NCBI GenBank assembly: GCA_009926405.1
Contig: RFOZ01000003.1
Location: 1-40,800, forward strand
DNA length: 40,800 nt
DNA from: Cytophagia bacterium
Lineage (GTDB): Bacteria; Bacteroidota; Bacteroidia; UBA7662
Direction of reading: 5' to 3'
Under the pieces are notes generated by a model. It saw only the letters and a program-made list of their open reading frames with translations, was not told where the DNA came from and did not search any database. This document shows positions 9,443 through 17,779 of this stretch, in pieces. Position numbers and translations under genes: made by a program. How positions within the stretch are numbered: position 1 is the stretch's first letter; every line of letters starts with the position of its first letter.

Positions 9443-9585
9443 GAACCAAGTCGGGTCAAAAACGTCAGAATGCCCACAAAGGCTAACCAAAACAGGGCCA
9501 AGGCCAGGTACCATCGAAGCCATGGACGCTGGCCTTTGGTTGTTTTAGGACTCACATCCGACACCTTTTCCGCCTCAGGGCGCAT
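9439..9585 (-). CDS. small single-pass membrane protein (48 aa), overlapping PIG-L and symporter genes
   Basis: MRPEAEKVSDVSPKTTKGQRPWLRWYLALALFWLAFVGILTFLTRLGS; one strong hydrophobic segment; ATG lies within the PIG-L 3' end (ATGCGCCCTGA) and its TGA overlaps the symporter ATG (ATGA). The ORF track lists only an N-extended 95-aa version. Confidence 0.6.
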   Translation of the reverse strand: MRPEAEKVSDVSPKTTKGQRPWLRWYLALALFWLAFVGILTFLTRLGS

Positions 9586-12268
9586 ACTCCACCAGGTTTT
9601 GCAACAAACGATACGCACCCGGTACCCCCTGGGGGCATTGACGAAACAAAGACAAGGCGCAATAAATGACCGAACCTTTTCCATAAGGACCAACCAACAG
9701 GGAGCCTTTTTGATTTTCTTCCCCACGGTCGTTCATACCCAGCAGCGGTGTCCAAGCCGAATCCCATTGTTGCGCAAAATACAGCCCTCTCTCTTGGACC
9801 CAACCATCAAAATCGCTAGCAACCAATTGATTGGGACGATTCAAAAGCGAATGTTCAGGGACCAAAAAGCGAACCTCTGCCTGCTCTTCGGTGACCCGCG
9901 AGCGACCCAATTGCAAGGGAATCGGCGTCCATTGTTTCAACAACAAATTAGACGTTGTTTGGTACTGAACCAGAAGATGACCGCCCTGATAAACGTATTC
10001 CGTCAGCAAGGGCTGAATTCTGGATAGATGCCGACATGTGTTGTAAAATCGTACACCCAACACAACACTTTGACAAGTCTTGAGCAAAGCCAACGTTGCG
10101 GTGGCCGGATCCAGCTCCACCACCCGGTAACCCATCTGAGCCAAAGCGGTCATGATCTCATCTCCTGCCCCCCGCAGATAGCCTACCACCGCTCGGGATG
10201 TTTTTTGATGCAATCGAAAGACTGTCGCCTCCACAGGGACCACCCGGGTCTGAATCGGAATATGCCCGTATTCAATTCGTACCAAAGAACCTAATTCCTG
10301 GGGAACCCAACGGCCCTGAATCGAACGATACAAAGCAGGGGTCACGGTACCCCCCTGCCCAGCATCCCGACCGCTTTTGGTCAGAACGGCATCCCAAGTG
10401 TACAATGTATCGGAGCGCGGGTTCAAAAGAACGGGAGGCTCCGAAACCAAACGCCAACCTTCAGGCCAACCGGCCAGACCCCAACGAAGGGTATCCGTCC
10501 TGTTTGGAGCCGACAGGCCTCCCTGGATACGCAGCGTTAGTCGGAATCGCAAATCACGCACCCCATCGGGAACAACCAATCGGCTGGGCTCCAAACCAAC
10601 CTGCCACCCAGGCACGACCTCCATGGGACGATACCGTTCACCCAACACGGGGTCTACCCATTTGTAGAGCAACGGTGTACGAAGTGTTATCGGAACTTTC
10701 AAATCACCGTGCGAACACAGCCACTGCGATTCAACCACCAAAACAGGAGGCGACTCGGGGCGATGGGACCCAAAATCCGGAACGGAATAATGCGCGGAAC
10801 GTGGACCTTCCGCCTTCCAAAAAGGACCTGACTTGGGCAAGTTGATGGGCAAAGGCGCTTTGAATGGATAACGATGCAGGGAGTCCTCCAAGGAATGGGC
10901 GGATTGGGCGGGGGTTCCTTCCCAGATAGCCTCTTCGGAGCCATCCGTTCGCAGGCCCAGGAGCCTCAAACGCTGGGCCTGCATTTTTAGGGAAGGATCA
11001 TGATTGCGTCGCAAAACCTGCCATTCCCAAGACAAGGAATCTCCGGGTACCACCGTCGGTTGAGCGGCCGTGGCCTCTTCCCAAACACCGCTTATTTCGG
11101 CCAAAAGACGGTTGACTTTTTCCTTGCGTTCACCAGCCAAGAGACGATCTTCGTCGGAGCGTGAGGGGTCTTGAAGAATCTTATCCAACAAAGGGCGCAG
11201 AGGCATCAAAGCAGCGAACCAAGCACCGGTGTTTTCGGTTTCAATCAAAGCATACAAGCCACGGACAGCCCCATGCCATTCTTCCCAACCCGGCGTAGCC
11301 TTTGCGTCCAAGACGGAACGCTCCAATCCTTCCAAGGGATCGGTCGTTGCAGAGTCCCCGGCCAGCCACTGAAAATATTCCAGTTCACGACCCCGTTGGC
11401 GGGCCGCCCCAAAACCCTGGCTTTGGTGCATCGAACGACTTTCTGCGGCAATTTCACCGTAGGAACGTCCCAACCTCGGGTTGTAGGTCCCTACATCAAG
11501 GCTGAGCAAACCGGTTTTGTCGTAATCCGGACGACCATAAAACCACCAGCTGGTATTCCACACCAACCGGGTTGGTTTCCAAATACTTACCCTAGCCAAT
11601 TGTTCCGGAAAACGGGTGCTGTCCCCGGCTGCAAAAAAAGCCTCCACGGCCAGTTGAGCCGAAGCGGTATGGTGTCCGTGGGTTGCAGCCGGTAAAGGAC
11701 TAAATCGCGTGACCAGGAGGCGGGGCTTAAAAAGCCTGATGACCCATACCACATCCGCGAGGACCTTTTCACGGTCCCAATGTTGCCAGGTTTCGTCCGG
11801 ATTTTTTGAGAACCCAAAATCATTGGCCCTGGTGAAAAATTGTTCAGCCCCGTCCACACGCCGGGCCGCCAACAATTCCTGGGTACGGATAATCCCCAAA
11901 TCGTATTCGGTATGGTCCCCGATTAGATTTTGCCCTCCATCCCCCCTTGTCAAAGACAGGTACCCGGTTCTCCAACGCTTTTGACGCGCCATAAAAGCCA
12001 AGAATCGGGTGTTTTCATCATCGGGATGGGCCGCGATATACAACACCGAGCCATCCACCCCCAATCCCCGAATTTCTTCGCGTATCTGATCGCGCGTCCA
12101 TCCGGGGCGATAGCCGAATCCACCCTGCGCCCATCCCCACAATGGGAGCCCTAGAATACACACTAGAAGCAACCCAATCAGGGCCCTGTGCCGACTCCAA
12201 AAATCCGGGGCCGAATCGCGCCTCAAAGACTTTGTCAAATGCTTTTGATTACTTGCGCTTCTTTCCAC
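9575..12268 (-). CDS. PIG-L family deacetylase (large, exported/membrane-anchored)
   Basis: 897 aa; hydrophobic N-terminus (ALIGLLLVCILGLPLWGWAQ) then YIAAHPDDENTRFLAFMA (LmbE/PIG-L AHPDDE motif) and ATHGHHTASAQLAVEAF. Confidence 0.9.
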   Translation of the reverse strand: MERSASNQKHLTKSLRRDSAPDFWSRHRALIGLLLVCILGLPLWGWAQGGFGYRPGWTRDQIREEIRGLGVDGSVLYIAAHPDDENTRFLAFMARQKRWRTGYLSLTRGDGGQNLIGDHTEYDLGIIRTQELLAARRVDGAEQFFTRANDFGFSKNPDETWQHWDREKVLADVVWVIRLFKPRLLVTRFSPLPAATHGHHTASAQLAVEAFFAAGDSTRFPEQLARVSIWKPTRLVWNTSWWFYGRPDYDKTGLLSLDVGTYNPRLGRSYGEIAAESRSMHQSQGFGAARQRGRELEYFQWLAGDSATTDPLEGLERSVLDAKATPGWEEWHGAVRGLYALIETENTGAWFAALMPLRPLLDKILQDPSRSDEDRLLAGERKEKVNRLLAEISGVWEEATAAQPTVVPGDSLSWEWQVLRRNHDPSLKMQAQRLRLLGLRTDGSEEAIWEGTPAQSAHSLEDSLHRYPFKAPLPINLPKSGPFWKAEGPRSAHYSVPDFGSHRPESPPVLVVESQWLCSHGDLKVPITLRTPLLYKWVDPVLGERYRPMEVVPGWQVGLEPSRLVVPDGVRDLRFRLTLRIQGGLSAPNRTDTLRWGLAGWPEGWRLVSEPPVLLNPRSDTLYTWDAVLTKSGRDAGQGGTVTPALYRSIQGRWVPQELGSLVRIEYGHIPIQTRVVPVEATVFRLHQKTSRAVVGYLRGAGDEIMTALAQMGYRVVELDPATATLALLKTCQSVVLGVRFYNTCRHLSRIQPLLTEYVYQGGHLLVQYQTTSNLLLKQWTPIPLQLGRSRVTEEQAEVRFLVPEHSLLNRPNQLVASDFDGWVQERGLYFAQQWDSAWTPLLGMNDRGEENQKGSLLVGPYGKGSVIYCALSLFRQCPQGVPGAYRLLQNLVEYAP

Positions 12269-13166
12269 CAGCAGGCGTCTGAGGACCAGCCGCTTCGCTC
12301 CAAGCTTTCATGTTCTTGGCTATATCGGCGGCATAACCCTGGTACCAATCCGAATTCTCAGCTTCGCCCTTGATCCTGGCCTGTTCAGCCTGCTCTGCAG
12401 CCAGTCGGAATTCAGCCCTAGCGGCATGTACCCTGGCCAAAATCCATCGGGGATAAAAATGTTCTCCGTTCAGACGTACCGACTTCTGGGCCAATTCGAG
12501 AGCATAGGCCGGATCGTTGCCATTTTCCAAAACAAAGGCCGCTGCATTGGCACAGGGGTACCAATCTCCCGGACGATCCACCATGAACTTGCGGATATTG
12601 GCCATGCCCAAGCTCTTGGCATCGGCTTGGATGGGAAGTGTCCAAGTCAATTGCCCCCAATGCATACGCAATTGGGCCGATGACATACCGACGTATTCCA
12701 AGTTGTATTGCAAGCGCTCGGCAAAGGACGGAGCTTGCGTTGTTGCAACTTCGGTGCGGAGGATATCAAGACTCTCTTTGAAATTGGTTGATCCCCATTG
12801 GCCTTCGTTGCTGTTGAGCGCCAAAATCCAAGGTTTGTCTGCCCGTGGAATCAGATACAAGGCATACTTACCGGCCTTGAGGGTTTGTCCCCCCACCTGA
12901 ACCTCGGTGCTAAAGGAAATCCAGGTTGCCGAATTGGCTCCGCTTCTCCAAATCTCATTGTAGGGCACCAAGGCGCCCCACAAGGCACGCCCATTTACAC
13001 CGGGCGATCCGTAATCCACTTCGATATCCGTTACTCCCATCGTGAGACGGGCACCGCAACGGGGGGAAGGCTGGGGCAAAGCCAATTGGGCGGAAGCTGG
13101 CAAAATCATGGCCTGCCCAAGGGTTAGCAGGAGGAAACCAGATAAGGCGGTTAAGAATTTCTTCAT
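12249..13166 (-). CDS. DUF2911 domain-containing exported protein
   Basis: Signal peptide MKKFLTALSGFLLLTLGQAMILPASAQ; LPQPSPRCGARLTMGVTDIEVDYGSPGVNGRALWGALVPYNEIWRSGANSATWISFSTEVQVGGQTLKAGKYALYLIP is DUF2911-like. Start set to ATG 13166 rather than the listed 13343. Confidence 0.85.
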   Translation of the reverse strand: MKKFLTALSGFLLLTLGQAMILPASAQLALPQPSPRCGARLTMGVTDIEVDYGSPGVNGRALWGALVPYNEIWRSGANSATWISFSTEVQVGGQTLKAGKYALYLIPRADKPWILALNSNEGQWGSTNFKESLDILRTEVATTQAPSFAERLQYNLEYVGMSSAQLRMHWGQLTWTLPIQADAKSLGMANIRKFMVDRPGDWYPCANAAAFVLENGNDPAYALELAQKSVRLNGEHFYPRWILARVHAARAEFRLAAEQAEQARIKGEAENSDWYQGYAADIAKNMKAWSEAAGPQTPAGGKKRK

Positions 13167-13180
13167 GGTTGTTTTTTTTT

Positions 13181-13188
13181 CAAAACTA
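13181..13188 (-). promoter_or_regulatory. putative -7 box (TAGTTTTG) upstream of the DUF2911 gene
   Basis: Matches TAnnTTTG on the minus strand, 14 nt before ATG; no clear -33 element. Confidence 0.3.
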
Positions 13189-13244
13189 AGGCAAAGCAGG
13201 GCACCTTCGGGGTCGGTCCCCTCCCTTGCTTTTATTTTAGGGCC

Positions 13245-14024
13245 ATGAAAAATGAACTGGTCCTGGTGGACACCCAAATCCGACCCGGTGTCGCCCTGTT
13301 GCGCCTCAACCGGCCCAAAGAACTCAACGCCCTCAACCTCCAATTGATGGCCGAATTACGGGATGCCCTCGCCGCTCTGGACAAGGATGAGAACGTACGA
13401 GTCATGGTCTTGACAGGGAACGAAAAAGCCTTTGCCGCGGGGGCCGATATCCACCAAATGTCCGGAAAAGGAGCCATTGACATGCTGTTAATTGATCAAT
13501 TTTCCACCTGGGAACAAATTCGCCGGCTTAAGAAGCCGTTGATTGCGGCGGTTTCGGGCTTTGTTTTAGGTGGAGGTAACGAGCTGGTCATGCACTGCGA
13601 TTTGGTAATTGCCTCTGAAAGCGCCCGCTTTGGGCAACCGGAAATTCTCCTCGGTATTATGCCCGGTGCCGGCGGAACCCAACGTCTCACCCGGCAAATT
13701 GGCAAAGTGAACGCTATGGAAATGGTCTTGACCGGGCAACCTGTTTCGGCCAAGCAAGCCTTGGCATGGGGATTGGTGAACCGGGTTGTTCCCGTTGAGG
13801 TTTATTTGGACGAAGCCCTACGGTTGGCGTCGGAAATAGCCCTTCGGGCCCCTTTGGCGGTTCGACTTGCCAAAGAAGCCGTCCTCAAAGCTCAGGATAG
13901 CAACCTCAGCGAAGGTTTGGAATTTGAGCGCAAGAATTTCTACATGCTATTTGCAAGCGCAGACCAAAAGGAGGGAATGGAAGCCTTCGTAAACAAAAGG
14001 CCGCCCCAATTTACCGGATCCTAG
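13245..14024 (+). CDS. enoyl-CoA hydratase/isomerase family protein
   Basis: LNRPKELNALNLQLMAELRDAL, GNEKAFAAGADIHQM, GGNELVMHCDLVIASESARFGQPEILLGIMPGAGGTQRLTRQIG. Confidence 0.95.
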   Translation: MKNELVLVDTQIRPGVALLRLNRPKELNALNLQLMAELRDALAALDKDENVRVMVLTGNEKAFAAGADIHQMSGKGAIDMLLIDQFSTWEQIRRLKKPLIAAVSGFVLGGGNELVMHCDLVIASESARFGQPEILLGIMPGAGGTQRLTRQIGKVNAMEMVLTGQPVSAKQALAWGLVNRVVPVEVYLDEALRLASEIALRAPLAVRLAKEAVLKAQDSNLSEGLEFERKNFYMLFASADQKEGMEAFVNKRPPQFTGS

Positions 14025-14728
14025 GGCCGGAAGGCAACCAATCCCAAAATCAGAATGAGGAAATAGACCATCATCCAAAGGGCATAAAAACCGGCGGCTC
14101 GGTGCAAGGAGGCCCGACTTCCTGTAACACCCCCCCAGGCCATTCCTCGTAACATCAAAAAAGCAATGACCCACCATGCCAGGTAATTTTGGAGGGGAGC
14201 TACCACCAAAGACCCAACCCAACCTTGCATCGCTGGTTTCTGATCCCAGACCCAAAAACCCAACCGCGTCGCGCCGGGTTCAATCAAAAGATCCATCCCC
14301 ATCACCAAGACCCCACCCAGTAAATCCCTTAACCAGGCTTCCATTCCACCCTTTGTTTTGGACGGCAACCACCCACGTACTGCCCAAACCAGAATCACCC
14401 AATTCAAACCAATAAGCGGAGGCACCCCCTGCCATCGTGGCCCCAGCCATGGTCCATAATGATAAGCCCCAAATACCAAGCCTGTTTTCACACCCAACCA
14501 TTCCATGCTCCAACCAAAAACGTAACACAAAAAAACAACCAACCAATCCCGTGGCTGGATGGCTTCGCGATCAGACCACCAAACCCAAAGCGCACCCAAG
14601 CTTAGAACAGGAAACGTGGTCCTAACAAAAAACCAATCAAAAGGCGTAAAAGCCGTACCCAAGGCCCCGCACCCAAAAATGAGAGGCCACCACCAACGAT
14701 AACGCCACGGGCTGTTAAGCAACCTCAC
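14021..14728 (-). CDS. carotenoid biosynthesis membrane protein (CruF-like carotenoid hydratase family)
   Basis: 235 aa polytopic; YVFGWSMEWLGVKTGLVFGAYHYGPWLGPRWQGVPPLIGLNWVIL and GMDLLIEPGATRLGFWVW typical of CruF-like carotenoid proteins; GTG start; position next to CrtD/CrtB/CrtI. Confidence 0.82.
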   Translation of the reverse strand: MRLLNSPWRYRWWWPLIFGCGALGTAFTPFDWFFVRTTFPVLSLGALWVWWSDREAIQPRDWLVVFLCYVFGWSMEWLGVKTGLVFGAYHYGPWLGPRWQGVPPLIGLNWVILVWAVRGWLPSKTKGGMEAWLRDLLGGVLVMGMDLLIEPGATRLGFWVWDQKPAMQGWVGSLVVAPLQNYLAWWVIAFLMLRGMAWGGVTGSRASLHRAAGFYALWMMVYFLILILGLVAFRP

Positions 14729-14743
14729 TGCCTGCGTGCAGCC

Positions 14744-16300
14744 TTATTCCGATGAATGAGAACGATGTTTGCCTTTGGATTTATGCAAACCATCGATTAA
14801 CCAACGCGTTGCAATTTGTGCCGAATGCAAACAAATTGGAATTCCGCCTCCTGGATGCACCGATCCGCTGCAAAAATACAAACCATGTATCCGTGGGTGC
14901 TTGTTTGGGTATCGACGAAAGGCCGAAAAAATAGAATTCGAATGGGGGCCGTAAAGGGCGCCTGCGTAGCTATGGGTTGCTTTCTCGAAGGTTAGAGGCG
15001 TCATGACATTTTCATCCACAATCAAATCCTCCACATTCACGTCGAGCTCAGAAGACAAGCGGGCAAGAATTCTCTTTCGGGTGATATTGGAAATCTTTTC
15101 CCAATCCTGTTTTTGATCACAAGGCATGTTCACCATAACAAACCAGTTTTCGTGACCTTCCGGGGCATCGGTCTTATTCATTTTGGAGCTAACATAGAGG
15201 TATGCCGTGATATCTTGAGGAACCTGTTTGCTGCTCAGCGCTTCAAATTCTTTGCGGTATTTACGAGAAAAAAACAAATTGTGCAAATCCAACTGCGGAA
15301 AGGTTCCCTTGATACCCCATTGAAAAACCATGGCAGACATTCCCAAATCCTTGGTTTTCATCTTGGGTTCCAACAAATCCCGAGAAAAAAGGTATTCCTT
15401 GGCATAAGCAATATCCACGGCCGAAACCACCCGATCAAAAGAAATTCGTTCCCCATCCACTTTGACACCCATAATACGGTTTTGGAACACTTGAAAACGT
15501 TCCACCTTGGTTCCCAAGCGGACCTCCACCCCCAATTCTTCCACGAGTTTTTGCAAAGCATCCCGAATAGCGATCATCCCACCCCGCGGATAATAGGCAC
15601 CCAAGCCGTATTCCACATGGTTAATGAGCGACAAGGTTCCCGGGGCTTTGTAGGGGTCGGAACCGTTGTAGGTCGCCACCCGGGAAAACAACTGAGCCGT
15701 ACGTTCCTTGTCGAAGAAGGACCGATTAAACTGATACAAACTCTGGAAAGCCCCAACGAAAGGAAGGGCGAATAGTTTAATGAAATTTGAAAAAGTCCAA
15801 AGTTCTGAGCGGCGGTGGATTGATTTTTGCAAAAAAACAGGGGCGGTCAGGTTGTACAACCATTCGATTTTCTTGAAATACTTCCGCACCTTTTCGGGAT
15901 CTTCGTTGAATTTATCGTAGAGTTCAACCCCTAATTTTTCTTGATCTGCCCAGGCATCGACGAAATTTCCCTTCCCGTAATGGTAACGGGTTATCAACTC
16001 GAGTTTGTCGTATTGGAGGTAATCCCTCAAATCCTTGCCACAATCACGAAACAATTCCTCCAAGGTTTCCGGCAGGGTAAACAACGAGGGACCGCAATCA
16101 AAGCGAAAACCGGCGCTGTGGCGGTCGTTCAACTTACCCCCAAGGGTATTGTTGGCCTCAAAAAGAACCACCTGGCAACCCGCTGCCGCCAAACGGGCGG
16201 CCGATGCCATCCCTGCAATTCCACCCCCTACAACAGCAACGCGGGCTTGAATTTTACGATGCCGATGGGAGCTTGTGGACTTTTCGGAGATAGGGGACAT
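14744..16300 (-). CDS. phytoene desaturase-family FAD oxidoreductase, CrtD-like (1-hydroxycarotenoid 3,4-desaturase)
   Basis: VAVVGGGIAGMASAARLAAAGCQVVLFEANNTLGGKLNDRHSAGFRFDCGPSLFTLPETLEEL; C-terminal LYFCSGSVHPGGGIPICLHSAQIAT; start set to ATG 16300 rather than the listed 16501. Confidence 0.85.
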   Translation of the reverse strand: MSPISEKSTSSHRHRKIQARVAVVGGGIAGMASAARLAAAGCQVVLFEANNTLGGKLNDRHSAGFRFDCGPSLFTLPETLEELFRDCGKDLRDYLQYDKLELITRYHYGKGNFVDAWADQEKLGVELYDKFNEDPEKVRKYFKKIEWLYNLTAPVFLQKSIHRRSELWTFSNFIKLFALPFVGAFQSLYQFNRSFFDKERTAQLFSRVATYNGSDPYKAPGTLSLINHVEYGLGAYYPRGGMIAIRDALQKLVEELGVEVRLGTKVERFQVFQNRIMGVKVDGERISFDRVVSAVDIAYAKEYLFSRDLLEPKMKTKDLGMSAMVFQWGIKGTFPQLDLHNLFFSRKYRKEFEALSSKQVPQDITAYLYVSSKMNKTDAPEGHENWFVMVNMPCDQKQDWEKISNITRKRILARLSSELDVNVEDLIVDENVMTPLTFEKATHSYAGALYGPHSNSIFSAFRRYPNKHPRIHGLYFCSGSVHPGGGIPICLHSAQIATRWLIDGLHKSKGKHRSHSSE

Positions 16301-16346
16301 TTTATGAAGGATTCTATTCCCCGAAAATAATGGGTATTCCGAAGGT

Positions 16347-16886
16347 TTATTGGACTTTATCGAAAAAAAACACCCAATCCAAATCCCCCTTGGGACCCGC
16401 ATTTCGAATTTGTTCCAAACGAAGGGCCGAACGAGCCCGGTCCAAAAACGCCTTATCCTCCTTGGTGTGCTCGGATAGCCCCAACCAAGAAGGAATTTCA
16501 CGTTCCATCAACCAACGCAACAAACGCCAACGAGGGTTGACCGGATCCTCCAAAACGGCTTGATTCAGATCTTCCATCGCTGCCTTGGCCCCGTTAAGTT
16601 TTTGAAATGCCCCTGTCATCTTACGGACTGCCAAACCCCGGTAGGCACCACGGTAAGCCGTTGGCACCCGGCTCGATCCCCCTGCTTTAGCCACCAAAGT
16701 AGCGAAATCCTTCTCCCCAAAGCCGGACGCTGCGCTTTCAAAATAACAAAACAACGTCCAGGCTTGCCTGTCCTGGCAACCCGGATTTACCCCTGATCGG
16801 GATGGATGTGGCGCCAAAAGGAGTAAGAAACCAATGACGCCACCAACAAAAATTAACTTAAGCGATGCTCGAGCACCGAATAGCAT
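16347..16886 (-). CDS. uncharacterised exported protein embedded in the carotenoid operon
   Basis: 179 aa, N-terminal signal/TM (LIFVGGVIGFLLLLAPHPSRS) and helical TPR-like body with LRWLMEREIPSWLGLSEHTKEDKAFLDRA; overlaps the crtB 3' end by 34 nt. Confidence 0.75.
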   Translation of the reverse strand: MLFGARASLKLIFVGGVIGFLLLLAPHPSRSGVNPGCQDRQAWTLFCYFESAASGFGEKDFATLVAKAGGSSRVPTAYRGAYRGLAVRKMTGAFQKLNGAKAAMEDLNQAVLEDPVNPRWRLLRWLMEREIPSWLGLSEHTKEDKAFLDRARSALRLEQIRNAGPKGDLDWVFFFDKVQ

Positions 16887-17686
16887 AGGAGGGCTGCTTT
16901 CTCGGCATTGGATATCCGAATTCTCTCTTGTAAAATTTGTTCGGAACTGGATCGCTGTATTTTTCGAAAAAGGTTGCGGTAAAAACGATAGGCCGTGAGA
17001 ACGCCAATGCGGGCGCCTTTGGGTAAACGACGGATGGCATCGTAAGCGCAGCGAAAATCCTCTTCAATGTCCTCTTCGATTTCACGTTTGGACCGTTCAT
17101 CCAATTGGAGTCCCAGGTTTAGATTCGGAAAATACGTTCTTCCGCGATTTTGGTAATCATCCTTGAGATCACGGAGGAAATTAACTTTTTGGAAGGCAGC
17201 GCCCAAAGCCCGGGCCCCCTCTTTGAGCTCATCGTAAAGGCCTGGTTTTTCGGCACAAAAAACCCGCAAACACATCAAACCCACCACCTCGGCCGAACCG
17301 TAAATATAGGTTTGGTACGATTCCTTGGCATAGGTGACTTGGTCGAGGTCCATGGCCATGCTGTCCAAAAAGGCATCAATTAGATCCCGCTCGATACCAA
17401 ACCGGCTCACCGTTTGAACAAAACAATCCAAAACAGGGTTGAGGCTGATTCCTCTTTCGAGGGCCAAATAAGTATCCCGTCGGAATTCCTCCAAAAGGGT
17501 TGATTTATCGTATTCGTGGAAGGTATCCACGATTTCATCGGCATACCGGACAAAGCCATAGATAGAATAAATCGGAGCCCTAAAGGAGGGCTGAAAAGCC
17601 AAGATACCCAGCGAAAAAGAAGTGCTGTATTGACGGGTAATCAGCCTTGAGATAGCGAAATTCGTTTCGCGGTACAATTCCATCAT
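16853..17686 (-). CDS. crtB: phytoene synthase (squalene/phytoene synthase family)
   Basis: YSTSFSLGILAFQPSFRAPIYSIYGFVRYADEIVDTFHEYD, GSAEVVGLMCLRVF, ALGAAFQKVNFLRDLKDDYQNRGRTYFPN. Confidence 0.95.
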   Translation of the reverse strand: MMELYRETNFAISRLITRQYSTSFSLGILAFQPSFRAPIYSIYGFVRYADEIVDTFHEYDKSTLLEEFRRDTYLALERGISLNPVLDCFVQTVSRFGIERDLIDAFLDSMAMDLDQVTYAKESYQTYIYGSAEVVGLMCLRVFCAEKPGLYDELKEGARALGAAFQKVNFLRDLKDDYQNRGRTYFPNLNLGLQLDERSKREIEEDIEEDFRCAYDAIRRLPKGARIGVLTAYRFYRNLFRKIQRSSSEQILQERIRISNAEKAALLCYSVLEHRLS

Positions 17687-17779
17687 AACGGTAATTTGTT
17701 TGTAAGCTAGGGCATTTCGGGGCTCTTGCGTCGTTTTGGTTTATTTTCGTAAAACAACTGAAAGGACCGATGGTTTGGG

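Noticed and set aside
9404-10845. 207- and 215-aa plus-strand ORFs antisense to PIG-L
   Set aside because: Compositionally biased (P/R/Q/T rich) mirror ORFs of PIG-L codons; not believable proteins.
13170-13180. Homopolymer T run near the DUF2911 start as a terminator or phase-variable tract
   Set aside because: No adjacent stable stem, and it lies just outside the coding region; variability cannot be judged from one sequence.
15113-15775. 220-aa ORF antisense to crtD
   Set aside because: Shadow ORF; no signal peptide, domain or start context.
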